Translations under genes and position numbers: made by a program
In this document: piece by piece, positions 27,934 through 35,798 of the stretch
Position numbering within the stretch: position 1 is the first letter of the stretch
How the letters are laid out: each line of letters opens with the position of its first letter
Origin: Tritonibacter scottomollicae
GTDB taxonomy: Bacteria > Pseudomonadota > Alphaproteobacteria > Rhodobacterales > Rhodobacteraceae
NCBI RefSeq assembly: GCF_003003215.1
Contig: NZ_PVUF01000001.1
Location: forward strand, 1-64,000
Length of the DNA: 64,000 bases
Direction of reading: 5' to 3'
The notes under the pieces: model-generated
Seen by the model: the letters and a program-made list of their open reading frames with translations, nothing else
What the model was told of the DNA's origin: nothing
Database searches by the model: none

Positions 27934-28788
27934 ATGTGGAGTGTGCCTGTGCTGCCTTTCAAGCAATTGATTACAAGCGCTTTGTTTTGCGCGATGTCCG
28001 GCCTTGCGCAAGCCGGACCGGATCTGCGCGCCGATGACAGCCGTCTCAAAAGCCTGGAGACCACAGATGCGGGCCGCGACTGGGAGGCGGTCGGACGGCT
28101 GGATCGCCGTGGCGAGGGGTTTTGCACCGGGGCGTTGATCGCGCCCGATCTGGTGCTGACGGCGGCGCATTGTCTCTATGATCGCGACACGTTGGAGCAG
28201 ATCGACGCGACTTCGATCGAGTTTCTGGCCGGCTGGCGCAACGGGCGGGCCTCGGCCTATCGCTCCGTCAAACGGGCGGTGCTGCATCCTTCCTACGTTT
28301 ACGATGGCACGCTTTCCGCGACGCGGGTGCGCAACGATATCGCCTTGCTGCAACTGCAGCGTCCGATCCGCAACACCACTGTGACCCCGTTTGAAACCGA
28401 TGTGCGCCCCCGCAAGGGCGCGCGGGTCGGGGTCGTGTCTTACGCGCAGGACCGATCCGAAGCGCCGTCGTTGCAGGAGGTCTGCACCGTGATGGCGCGG
28501 CAGGACGGGGTGCTGGTGATGTCCTGCGATGTGGATTTCGGCTCTTCCGGCGCGCCCGTTTTCTCTTTCGATGGCGAGCGGCCGCGCATTGTTTCCGTGG
28601 TGTCGGCCAAGGCGAGGGTGGAGGGCAATCCGGTCTCGCTCGGCGCGTCACTGGCCGATGAACTGGCACTGCTGGAAGCCCAGCTGACTGGCACCCATGT
28701 TGGCAGCCAATTGCCGCAAGGGGTCAGCCGGGTGCAGGTGGGTGAACCCCGCCGCCGTGACATGGGCGCAAAATTCATCTCAAACTGA
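27934..28788 (+). CDS. Exported trypsin-like serine peptidase
   Basis: The 284-residue protein has a signal peptide in residues about 8-27 (LITSALFCAMSGLAQA). The chymotrypsin-fold triad is complete: His79 in LTAAHC, Asp135 in NDIALLQL and Ser205 in DFGSSGAPV. The usual GDSGGP is here GSSGAP, seen in the V8/glutamyl-endopeptidase-like and other bacterial members. Cys64 and Cys80 can form the His-loop disulfide, and Cys184-Cys198 another. The product is likely secreted or periplasmic. The gene is single and not part of the glc operon. Confidence 0.85.
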   Translation: MWSVPVLPFKQLITSALFCAMSGLAQAGPDLRADDSRLKSLETTDAGRDWEAVGRLDRRGEGFCTGALIAPDLVLTAAHCLYDRDTLEQIDATSIEFLAGWRNGRASAYRSVKRAVLHPSYVYDGTLSATRVRNDIALLQLQRPIRNTTVTPFETDVRPRKGARVGVVSYAQDRSEAPSLQEVCTVMARQDGVLVMSCDVDFGSSGAPVFSFDGERPRIVSVVSAKARVEGNPVSLGASLADELALLEAQLTGTHVGSQLPQGVSRVQVGEPRRRDMGAKFISN

Positions 28789-28797
28789 GGGGGCAGC

Positions 28798-28827
28798 CTC
28801 TTGAAACTGCGGAGCCCCTTCATAAAT
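28798..28827 (+). promoter_or_regulatory. Candidate sigma-32 (RpoH) promoter of hsp20
   Basis: CTCTTGAA at 28798-28805 and CATAAAT at 28821-28827 are separated by 15 bases. The first box matches the alphaproteobacterial RpoH -35 pattern CNCTTGAA exactly; the second is only an approximate -10. It lies about 100 bases before the hsp20 start, leaving room for the structured leader that follows. A heat-shock gene is the expected target. Confidence 0.45.
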
Positions 28828-28837
28828 CGGAGGGTGT

Positions 28838-28927
28838 CCGGGGCGCCACTGTTTGGGCCCCGGCGCAGAACCGCCCGTCCCATGTTGGGAGGGCTTCATA
28901 GCAGTTATCGCTCAAAGATGAGGATGA
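28838..28927 (+). promoter_or_regulatory. ROSE-like RNA thermometer in the hsp20 leader
   Basis: Three hairpins follow one another. CCGGGGC (28838) pairs with GCCCCGG (to 28863). GCCC-G-TCCC (28873) pairs with GGGAGGGC (to 28894) with one bulged G. In the last, TTATC-G-CTC (28905-28913) pairs with GAGGATGA (28920-28927) around AAAGAT, with G28910 bulged. The last hairpin hides the ribosome-binding site GAGGA and contains TCGCT with the bulged G opposite it, which is the hallmark of ROSE elements upstream of small heat-shock genes in alphaproteobacteria. At low temperature the site would be closed, and it would melt open on heat shock. Confidence 0.7.
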
Positions 28928-28930
28928 ACC

Positions 28931-29395
28931 ATGCGTACGTTTGATTTTGCTCCGCTGCACCGCGCAACCGTTGGTTTCGACCAGATTGCCGACCTGATGG
29001 ACCGGGTCATGAGCTCGGATATCCAGCAGCCCAGCTACCCCCCTTACAACATCGAAAAGACCGCCGATGATGCCTATCGCATCTCCATCGCCGTGGCCGG
29101 ATTCTCGGAAGAGGAACTGAATGTCGAGGTGAAGGAACACGCGCTGATCGTCTCCGCCCGCAAGGGTGAGGAGAGCGAAGCGCGCAGCTATCTTCACCGT
29201 GGCATCGCGACCCGCGCATTCGAGCGCCGCTTTACCCTCGCCGATCACGTGCGCGTCGAAGGCGCCAGCCACGCCGATGGCATGCTGCACATCGATCTGG
29301 TGCGTGAAGTGCCCGAAGCCCTGAAACCACGCCGGATCGAGATCGCCTCGGCCAATGGATCGCGGCCGAAGGAAATCGCCTCGACCGTGAACTGA
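28931..29395 (+). CDS. hsp20: Hsp20/alpha-crystallin family small heat-shock protein
   Basis: The 154-residue protein is an IbpA-type small heat-shock protein: an N-terminal GFDQIADLMDRVM, the alpha-crystallin domain beginning YPPYNIEKTADDAYRISIAV and ending ASHADGMLHIDLVREVPEAL, and the exposed C-terminal tail RRIEIAS with its I-x-I-like motif. It binds unfolding proteins and prevents aggregation. Its leader has a ROSE-like thermometer and a sigma-32-like promoter, so translation and transcription should both rise with temperature. A strong terminator follows at 29428-29453. Confidence 0.93.
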   Translation: MRTFDFAPLHRATVGFDQIADLMDRVMSSDIQQPSYPPYNIEKTADDAYRISIAVAGFSEEELNVEVKEHALIVSARKGEESEARSYLHRGIATRAFERRFTLADHVRVEGASHADGMLHIDLVREVPEALKPRRIEIASANGSRPKEIASTVN

Positions 29396-29427
29396 TCCCT
29401 CCCCGGGGCGCTTGCGCCCTGTTGTCC

Positions 29428-29453
29428 CGCCCCCGGCGCCTTTGCCGGGGGCG
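29428..29453 (+). terminator. Intrinsic terminator of hsp20
   Basis: CGCCCCCGGC at 29428-29437 pairs perfectly with GCCGGGGGCG at 29444-29453 around GCCTTT, followed by ATTTTATTG. The 10-base-pair GC stem with a T-rich tail makes it a strong terminator, 33 bases after the stop codon. Confidence 0.88.
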
Positions 29454-29528
29454 ATTTTATTGTTGGGTTTGCGCGTCCTTACCACGCGGTAGGTTGTGCG
29501 GCGGCACGACGCCTGCCTTAATGGCGGC

Positions 29529-30134
29529 ATGAACACATCTCCCCCTCAGACCACCCGGTTCCAGTTGATCCGCAGCGCCTGTCGCCTGTTTGCCGCGCAT
29601 GGCTATGCCGGGGCGTCGATTTCGGCGATCGCGCGCGAGCTGGGCCTGAGCAAACAGGCGCTGCTGCATCATTTCGGCAGCAAGGACGCGCTTTATGCAT
29701 TGGCGGTGGAGCAGACGGCGGCGGAGATGGTGCAACTTCTGTTCGACGCGATGCAGGATGACCGCCCGCCCGAGGATCAGCTGGAGGCGTTCTTTGCCGC
29801 CTTCATGGCGCAGATGCAGGCCGACCCGGCGCCGACCCGCCTGCTGATCCGCGCGATGCTGGATCACGCCGCGCTGCCAACCGCCAAGGCGGGCCCATCG
29901 CTTCATACGCTGTTCGAGGGGCTGGTGGCGACGGTGCAGGCCACGCAACGCTGGCAGGACGCGGGCATGCCGCGCGCGCTGGTCGTGGTGACGCAGCTTC
30001 TGGGGGCCGCCTCGCTAATGGAGACCACCGGCACCTCGCTGGAGGTAATGTTTGGCCGCGCCGCCCATGATGGCGCGCGCGACCGAAATGCGGTGATGCT
30101 GGCTGAGCTTGTCTCAGGCACCCTGCGCGGTTGA
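29529..30134 (+). CDS. TetR/AcrR-family transcriptional regulator
   Basis: The 201-residue protein has an N-terminal TetR helix-turn-helix (RFQLIRSACRLFAAHGYAGA, then SISAIARELGLSKQALLHHF, residues about 10-55) and an alpha-helical ligand-binding half. The ATG at 29529 is preceded by a weak GGCGGC; the frame extends 11 codons upstream without similarity. Its 3' end overlaps the convergent riboflavin-importer gene by 21 bases. The target genes are not evident; no efflux pump is adjacent. Confidence 0.88.
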   Translation: MNTSPPQTTRFQLIRSACRLFAAHGYAGASISAIARELGLSKQALLHHFGSKDALYALAVEQTAAEMVQLLFDAMQDDRPPEDQLEAFFAAFMAQMQADPAPTRLLIRAMLDHAALPTAKAGPSLHTLFEGLVATVQATQRWQDAGMPRALVVVTQLLGAASLMETTGTSLEVMFGRAAHDGARDRNAVMLAELVSGTLRG

Positions 30135-31007
30135 ACCGGGCCTCGTCCGCACCTCATGCGACAGCAGATAGGCGCTGGCTACCAGGATCAGCGCGGTGCC
30201 GAGCCACATGTTGCCGTCCGGCAGGAAGCCAAACACAAGCGCGCCAAGGCCGACGTTGAACAGAAGTTTCAGATGGTCGTAGGGCTGAAGGAAGGCCGCA
30301 TCCGCCAGCGTATAGGCCCGCACCAACGTATGCTGCGCCAGCGCCGTCAGCAACCCGGCCCCGATCACCAGCCAGAGCGTGCCCTCGGGCAGAGCAAAGC
30401 CGCTGCCGACCGCAAGCAGCGCGTTGGCGGGGCTCAGCAGCAGCAGCAGGTAGATCGTCACTGTCTCGGTGCTGTCGCGATGGGTCAACTGCTTGGTCAC
30501 CACCGAACTGGCAGCCCAGAGGGCCGCTGCCGCCACCGGCAAAAGTGCCGCGATCTGAAAATGATCCGACCAGGGCGACAGGATCACCATGCCGCCGATG
30601 ATGCCGACAATCACCGCGCCCCAGCGCTGAAGCGAGACCTCCTCGCGCAGGACCAGCCCCGCGCCGATGGTGACAAAGAAGGGCGACAGCAGGATCAGGG
30701 CGATGGCCTGCCAGATCGGCACATGCGCGAGCCCCAGTGTCCAGAGCTGCACGCCGCCAACCGCCAGCGCCACACGCAGGACATGGGCAAGGATTTGCCG
30801 CGTGGTCAGAACAGCCAGCCGGTTGCGCCAGATCCACGGGATGTAGAACAGCAGCGCGATCAGATATTGCCAGAAGGTCACCGTGGGGGCCGATGCGCCA
30901 TGCAGCATGGTGGCCGATTGCAGCCCAATGTTGACCAGTGCAAAACAGGCTCCGGCGAGGACCATCAGGCCAGCCGCCTTGAGCGGGGTGGGGAGGGTTT
31001 GAGTCAT
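30114..31007 (-). CDS. ribN: Riboflavin importer RibN-type (EamA/DMT family) under an FMN riboswitch
   Basis: The 297-residue protein has ten hydrophobic segments in two EamA repeats (for example AGACFALVNIGLQSATMLHG at the start, IALILLSPFFVTIGAGLVLR and a second repeat with YDHLKLLFNVGLGALVFGFL). By family alone the substrate would be open. However, the mRNA leader is a complete FMN riboswitch, and EamA genes placed this way in alphaproteobacteria encode the riboflavin importer RibN. It should bring riboflavin into the cytoplasm when FMN is low. GAGGAAAAGACG precedes the ATG at 31007. The gene overlaps the convergent TetR gene by 21 bases. Confidence 0.85.
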   Translation of the reverse strand: MTQTLPTPLKAAGLMVLAGACFALVNIGLQSATMLHGASAPTVTFWQYLIALLFYIPWIWRNRLAVLTTRQILAHVLRVALAVGGVQLWTLGLAHVPIWQAIALILLSPFFVTIGAGLVLREEVSLQRWGAVIVGIIGGMVILSPWSDHFQIAALLPVAAAALWAASSVVTKQLTHRDSTETVTIYLLLLLSPANALLAVGSGFALPEGTLWLVIGAGLLTALAQHTLVRAYTLADAAFLQPYDHLKLLFNVGLGALVFGFLPDGNMWLGTALILVASAYLLSHEVRTRPGSTAQGA

Positions 31008-31099
31008 CTGCGTTTCGTCTTTTCCTCAGCACGCATGTGACCCAAGGCAGACGAACAGACCCAGACTCCCCCTGTTCACAGGCGGCGGCACGGGTCTCT

Positions 31100-31232
31100 C
31101 CATTCTCTTCCATCCGGACTGTGTCCGTCGGCCCCGGAATTGCGCCGGGTCTGCTGACACCTTCGCCATGGGCAAAGGCCGCTCGTGGGCTGTAACCACC
31201 GGTAGGGAGTTTCACCCTGCCCTGAGAATAGG
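31100..31232 (-). promoter_or_regulatory. FMN riboswitch (RFN element)
   Basis: Read on the minus strand, the leader contains the conserved RFN blocks in order: CAGGGTGAAACTCCC, ACCGGTGGT, AGCCCACGAGC, then CCCGGCGCAATTCCGGGGCC, GACGGACACAGTCCGGATG and GAAGAGAATGG. The terminal P1 helix pairs CCTATTCTC (31224-31232) with GAGAATGG (31100-31107) with one bulged T. Binding of FMN closes the aptamer. About 90 bases lie between it and the ribN start; I see no strong terminator hairpin with a T-run there, so control of translation initiation is more likely. Confidence 0.93.
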
Positions 31233-31387
31233 GCTTCGTACCCTTGCCAGCGTCCAAAACAAAGCCCCTTCGCGCCCGTTCGCCGGTGTTTTTCGACCGA
31301 TCCTTCTTCTAACCGGCAATATCCTGGGGTGAATGGACCGCAAGGCAAGAGAGGCAAGGCCCTTGAGGAACACGTTTGACACAAAAA

Positions 31388-31409
31388 GAGGGGCCCGTCC
31401 GGGCCCCTC
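31388..31409 (-). terminator. Intrinsic terminator of the phytase-like gene
   Basis: GAGGGGCCC at 31388-31396 pairs perfectly with GGGCCCCTC at 31401-31409 around GTCC. On the minus strand the stem is followed by TTTTTGTG. It lies 25 bases after the stop at 31434. Confidence 0.88.
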
Positions 31410-31433
31410 CAATGTCAGATCGTGATCGATGTG

Positions 31434-33605
31434 CTATTCGACCTTGAAGGACCAGAACATGGTTTCGCCAGAGCTGTCGTCGACGCCGTCGTTGTCGGTG
31501 GAGACCCAGGCTGTGCCGTCTTCCAGGATCGCGAGACCTTCGACCTTGTCGAGCACATAACCGCCGGTGGATTTCAGATCCGGCAGCAGGTCGCGAACCT
31601 CTTCCTTGGTCACAATCGGCAGCTCGCCGCCGAGCGGAGCAGGCACCATCTCGGAGAGGGCGACGCGGTAGATCTTCTTGGTGACCGCACGGTGATCGTT
31701 CTGGTTGTCGCGTTCGATGATGTAGACGTAGTCACCATGGGCGGTAATTTCCGACAGACCCACCCAGCCGGTGTCCGGCTCGGCCTTGGGGTAGTGCACC
31801 GCGCCCCATTCCTTGGTCTCGATATTGTAGGAGACCAGTTTCACGAGGTTCTTGGGATCGTCCTTCCATTCGCGCTGAACGGCCATCCACAGGGTGTCGC
31901 CCACCTTGGTGATGCCTTCAAAGCCAAACCGCTTCTCGACGTTCATCAGGGCCGGCGGGATGGTGATCTCGCCCTTGTTGGTCTTGATCAGACCGTCCTT
32001 GGTGACGTGGTAGATCGCATGCGGAATGGCGCGCTCGGTGCGTCCTTCGGAGGCGACGTAGAAGCCGCCGTTGCCGTCCAGCGTGATGCCTTCTAGGTCC
32101 AGTTTCTGCGCCGCGTCACCGTTGGCGCGGTGGATGCGGATCACATCGATGATACGGGCAGGGGTCTGCGACGGGTCGATCTTGAAGATCGAGGGCTGGA
32201 AGCCATAAAAACTGTCGTTCACCGCATAGATCATGCCGTCAGCATCCGCCACCATGCCGGAGATCGCGCCCCAGCCGGTCAGCTCGTCCATGCCTTCGGA
32301 GGTCAGGTGCGGGTAGATCGCGGGCGTGTCCTGCTGTTCAAACAACATGACATGGGCGCGGGCGCCACCGTCCTCGATCAGGTCTTTTTCATTGGCAGAG
32401 ACCAACAGACCCCGTTCTGGGATGGTCACATAGCCTTCGGGACCGGTGCCGGAGGGCAGCAACTGGGTCAGGATCGGGTTGGCCGGATCGGTGACATCAT
32501 AGACCCCAACAACCGACGCGCGCTCGGCGCCGACAAAGACATAGGGCGTGCCGCCAAACTCGCCAAAGGTCACCGATTCCGGCTCGACACCCTTGGCGTC
32601 GGAGCGTTTGTCCGGGTAGTGGCCGATCTGGATGATCGCGTGTTCGAAATCGACGCCGGAGTCATAGACCACGGTGCCATCCTTGTTGAAGATCGTCCAA
32701 CCGCGCGACCCGCCGTTGTAGTCCCCTTCGTTGGCGGTGGCGAAATGCATGTCGTCGATCCAGGTCACCGCATCGGGCTCGCGCAGGCGGCCTTTCTGGC
32801 TCTCGGTGAAGATCATCGCGCCGCGCTCGTCGGTGGCGTCAATCCCGTCCAGATCAACAGCCCCCGCGGAGAAGTGGTTGAGCACTTCGCCTTCCTTGGA
32901 GACCACAACCATGTGGTTGTTTTCCTGCAGGGTGATGACGGTTTCGCCAAGGCCATTGATGGAGACATATTCCGGCTCGGGATCAGACCCGGCGATCTCG
33001 GCCAGACCGGTCAGGTCGACCATCTTCATCGATGCACAGTCGAGACCGCCGTCCGTTGTGTTGACCATCACGAGGTTGCCGGCGGGCAGTTGTGGAATCA
33101 CGCCGTCGTTCAGGTCTTCGTCACGCTCGTTCTCGATCGCTACCGAGAGGAAAGCGCCGTCCTTGGATTTGGCAAGCGAGTCGGGCTGGCCGCCGATGTC
33201 GCAGGCGCCGACCTCTGCGCCGGTGGCCGTGTCAAAGGCCATCAAACGGCCGGAGGGCTGGGTGTAGCTCTCCGAGGTGTTGACGCCAACATAGGCGATG
33301 GCGCCGATGACCGCGACAGAGGTCGGCTCACCGGGCAGCGCGATGTTGCCCTTGGGGGCCGGGTTGGTCGCGTCGGAGATGTCGATCAGGCCAAGCGCGC
33401 CCAGTGGGCTGTCGGTATAGACCAGCGTCATGCCATCGGCGGTGACGTCGATGATCTCGGGTGAGCTTTCGCGTGTGGTGTCTTCGCCCTCGGCCATGTT
33501 CTTGACGACGGGGAAGGAGGCAATGCGATTGAAGGATTGATCTGCCTGCGCAAAACCGGCGGTCAGCGCGAGAGCAGATGTGAGGCACACAAGGCGCATG
33601 GACAT
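31434..33605 (-). CDS. Large exported esterase-like/phytase-like beta-propeller protein
   Basis: The 723-residue protein has a signal peptide (MRLVCLTSALALTAGFAQAD, residues 3-22). The first half is a choice-of-anchor/YVTN-like propeller (for example GALGLIDISDATNPAPKGNI and VVGVYDVTDPANPILTQLLP). The second half is the esterase-like activity of phytase domain, with DLEGITLDGNGGFYVASEGR and FGFEGITKVGDTLWMAVQRE and a terminal VEGLAILEDGTAWVSTDNDG. Members are periplasmic or secreted and act on phosphate esters, but catalysis cannot be confirmed from sequence. The 19-base inverted repeat at 33653-33671 stands just upstream of its start. It is transcribed alone and has a strong terminator. Confidence 0.82.
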   Translation of the reverse strand: MSMRLVCLTSALALTAGFAQADQSFNRIASFPVVKNMAEGEDTTRESSPEIIDVTADGMTLVYTDSPLGALGLIDISDATNPAPKGNIALPGEPTSVAVIGAIAYVGVNTSESYTQPSGRLMAFDTATGAEVGACDIGGQPDSLAKSKDGAFLSVAIENERDEDLNDGVIPQLPAGNLVMVNTTDGGLDCASMKMVDLTGLAEIAGSDPEPEYVSINGLGETVITLQENNHMVVVSKEGEVLNHFSAGAVDLDGIDATDERGAMIFTESQKGRLREPDAVTWIDDMHFATANEGDYNGGSRGWTIFNKDGTVVYDSGVDFEHAIIQIGHYPDKRSDAKGVEPESVTFGEFGGTPYVFVGAERASVVGVYDVTDPANPILTQLLPSGTGPEGYVTIPERGLLVSANEKDLIEDGGARAHVMLFEQQDTPAIYPHLTSEGMDELTGWGAISGMVADADGMIYAVNDSFYGFQPSIFKIDPSQTPARIIDVIRIHRANGDAAQKLDLEGITLDGNGGFYVASEGRTERAIPHAIYHVTKDGLIKTNKGEITIPPALMNVEKRFGFEGITKVGDTLWMAVQREWKDDPKNLVKLVSYNIETKEWGAVHYPKAEPDTGWVGLSEITAHGDYVYIIERDNQNDHRAVTKKIYRVALSEMVPAPLGGELPIVTKEEVRDLLPDLKSTGGYVLDKVEGLAILEDGTAWVSTDNDGVDDSSGETMFWSFKVE

Positions 33606-33652
33606 CGGCAGCTCCTGGAATTTGAATATCAGTGCCTTGGCATTGCCGACGA

Positions 33653-33671
33653 GTCACAAAACATTTGTGAC
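33653..33671. promoter_or_regulatory. Perfect 8-bp inverted repeat upstream of the phytase-like gene
   Basis: GTCACAAA at 33653-33660 and TTTGTGAC at 33664-33671 are perfect reverse complements with ACA between them. The repeat lies 48 bases before the phytase-like start and about 110 bases before the globin start on the other strand, so it could serve either gene. Part of it (CTGTCACAAA on the minus strand) resembles half of a PHO box, but the second direct-repeat half is missing. The regulator is unknown. Confidence 0.5.
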
Positions 33672-33780
33672 AGATTTTTATAGATTTGGTGATCTCCCGG
33701 TAAGGAGCGCTTCACCAGTTGCGCCTAGACTATGTCCAGTATTCCGCATGAAATCCGCGTATCGGCAAGGGGGCGCCGCG

Positions 33781-34212
33781 ATGGGCATGGCGATTTTGCA
33801 CCAGATCGACGGCCAGCTCGTAAAAGGCAGCTTTGGCACGGTTTTCGCCCGAAAAGCGGCGTTGATGGACAAGTTCTACGAGTGTCTTTTTCTGGAGATA
33901 CCGGATGCACGCGCCCTGTTCACCAAGGATTTCTCGCATCAAAAGGACATGTTCGCACAGGTGCTGGCCTCTGCTATGAAAAGCCTCGGCGACGGCAGTG
34001 ATCTGGCTTCATTGGTGGACAGGCTACTGCTGCAACACAGGCATCTCGGCCTGACCGCCGGTCACATGTACATGGCGCAGCGGGCCTTGTTGCTGGCTTT
34101 TCGCGAGGTGCTGCGCGATGAGCTGACGGCGGCGGAGCTCTCGGCCTGGAATGCGGCCCTGCGACGCCTGTGCCAGAGTTTGGCGGCGGGGATCGAGACC
34201 CCCGCCACCTGA
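33781..34212 (+). CDS. Globin-family protein
   Basis: The 143-residue protein fits single-domain bacterial globins: FARKAALMDKFYECLFLEIP, DARALFTKDFSHQKDMFAQV, and LLLQHRHLGL, where His88 is the likely proximal heme ligand (His86 is the alternative). Length and helix pattern agree with flavohaemoglobin-type globin domains. Such proteins bind O2 or NO or sense oxygen. ATG 33781 has AAGGGGG upstream; ATG 33748 in the same frame is possible. The long frame before it is not coding. It stands alone, next to the phytase-like gene (divergent) and gabD (convergent). Confidence 0.8.
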   Translation: MGMAILHQIDGQLVKGSFGTVFARKAALMDKFYECLFLEIPDARALFTKDFSHQKDMFAQVLASAMKSLGDGSDLASLVDRLLLQHRHLGLTAGHMYMAQRALLLAFREVLRDELTAAELSAWNAALRRLCQSLAAGIETPAT

Positions 34213-34222
34213 GCAGGCGTCC

Positions 34223-35695
34223 TCAGACCGCCATGCAGAGGTATTTCATCTCGAGATAATCCTCGATGCCATGGTGGCTGCCTTCGCGGCCCAGACCGGA
34301 TTGTTTCACACCACCAAAGGGCGCAACCTCGGTGGAGATGATGCCGGTGTTGATGCCGACGATGCCATATTCCAGCGCCTCGGCCACCTTGTAGACGCGG
34401 CTCAGATCCTTGGCATAGAAGTATGACGCAAGGCCAAAAATGGTGTCATTGGCCATCTCGATCACCTCGTCCTCGCTCTCGAACTTGAACAAAGGCGCCA
34501 GAGGGCCAAAGGTCTCGTCCTGGGCAAAGGCCATCTCGCGTGTCGCGCCGGTGACGATTGTGGGCTCAAAGAAGGTGCCGCCCAGCTCCGACGGATTGCC
34601 GCCGAGGATGACCTCCGCGCCCTTGTCTTTGGCGTCGGCGATATGGTCCTCGACCTTTTTCACTGCCGCGGTGCTGATCAGCGGGCCGAACTGGGTGCCG
34701 TTGTCCAGACCGTCGCCCACCTTCATCGCCGCAACCGCCTCTTTCAGCTTGGCGGCGAAGGCGTCGTAGATGCCGGCCTGCACGTAGATCCGGTTGGCGC
34801 AAACGCAGGTCTGGCCGTTGTTGCGGAATTTGCACATGATCGCGCCTTCGACCGCTGCGTCGAGATCGGCGTCATCAAACACGATGAAAGGCGCGTTGCC
34901 GCCCAGCTCCATGGAGCATTTCATCACCTGATCCGCCGCCTGCCGCAGCAGGACGCGTCCGACGTTTGTGGAGCCGGTGAAGGTCAGTTTCTTCACGATG
35001 GGGTTCTCGCAGAACTCCTTGCCGATGCCCGCCGCATCCGAGGCCGGAAGGACGCTGAACACGCCTGCGGGCAGGCCAGCGCGCTCGGCCAGAACCGCCA
35101 ATGCGGTGGCCGACAGCGGTGTTTCGGAAGCCGGGCGCGCCACAAAGGCACAGCCTGCCGCCAGCGCGGGGCCCGCCTTGCGGGTGATCATCGCATTGGG
35201 GAAGTTCCACGGCGTGATCGAGGCGGCAACGCCGATCGGTTGCTTGATCACGGTGATCCGCTTGTCCCGCTGATGGCCGGGAATGGTCTCGCCATAGATG
35301 CGCTTGGCCTCCTCGGCGAAGAACTCGATGAAGGACGCACCATAGGCGATCTCGCCGCGCGATTCCGCCAGGGGTTTGCCCATTTCGGCGGTCAGGATGA
35401 CTGCCAGATCCTCCTGGTTCGCCATCATCAGGTCGAACCATTTGCGCATCACGCCCGCGCGCTCCTTGCCGGTCCACTTGGCCCAGTCCTTCTGCGCGGT
35501 ATTGGCCGCCTTGATTGCCTCGCGCGCCTGCATGCGGCTGACGTCTGCGACCTGGGCGATCACATCGCCGCGCGCCGGGTTGGTCACCTCAAACGTGCCC
35601 TCGCCATCGACAAAGGCGCCGTTCACATAGGCGCGGGTTTCCAGAAGGGAGGGATCCTTCAGGAGCGATTTCAGGTCCGTCGTTGCATCGAGCAT
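34223..35695 (-). CDS. gabD: NAD(P)-dependent succinate-semialdehyde dehydrogenase
   Basis: The 490-residue protein is an aldehyde dehydrogenase of the GabD group: TPWNFPNAMITRKAGPALAA, TFTGSTNVGRVLLRQAADQV, the catalytic-glutamate segment MELGGNAPF and the nucleophile in NNGQTCVCANRIYV, ending PFGGVKQSGLGREGSHHGIE. It oxidises succinate semialdehyde to succinate in GABA or polyamine breakdown. Whether NAD or NADP is used cannot be told. The gene is divergent from an alpha/beta hydrolase and 100 bases of spacer with an inverted repeat lie between them. Confidence 0.92.
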   Translation of the reverse strand: MLDATTDLKSLLKDPSLLETRAYVNGAFVDGEGTFEVTNPARGDVIAQVADVSRMQAREAIKAANTAQKDWAKWTGKERAGVMRKWFDLMMANQEDLAVILTAEMGKPLAESRGEIAYGASFIEFFAEEAKRIYGETIPGHQRDKRITVIKQPIGVAASITPWNFPNAMITRKAGPALAAGCAFVARPASETPLSATALAVLAERAGLPAGVFSVLPASDAAGIGKEFCENPIVKKLTFTGSTNVGRVLLRQAADQVMKCSMELGGNAPFIVFDDADLDAAVEGAIMCKFRNNGQTCVCANRIYVQAGIYDAFAAKLKEAVAAMKVGDGLDNGTQFGPLISTAAVKKVEDHIADAKDKGAEVILGGNPSELGGTFFEPTIVTGATREMAFAQDETFGPLAPLFKFESEDEVIEMANDTIFGLASYFYAKDLSRVYKVAEALEYGIVGINTGIISTEVAPFGGVKQSGLGREGSHHGIEDYLEMKYLCMAV

Positions 35696-35721
35696 CTTAT
35701 CCTCCGCAAATTCGTGTCTCG

Positions 35722-35740
35722 CAAATGCAAAGCACTTGCG
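35722..35740. promoter_or_regulatory. Imperfect inverted repeat between gabD and the hydrolase
   Basis: GCAAATG at 35722-35728 and CACTTGC at 35734-35740 are inverted repeats with one mismatch and 5 bases between. The site is 27 bases upstream of the gabD start on the minus strand, in a promoter-like AT-richer stretch. It may be an operator for gabD or for the divergent hydrolase gene. Confidence 0.3.
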
Positions 35741-35798
35741 CCTAATGTTGTCCAGTGACAGCGATAAGTCCAGAAACTTAACACATTAAGAGATTAAC

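Noticed and set aside
31008-31099. Intrinsic terminator as expression platform of the FMN riboswitch
   Set aside because: I looked for a hairpin followed by a T-run between the aptamer and the ribN start and found none. Translational control is more likely.
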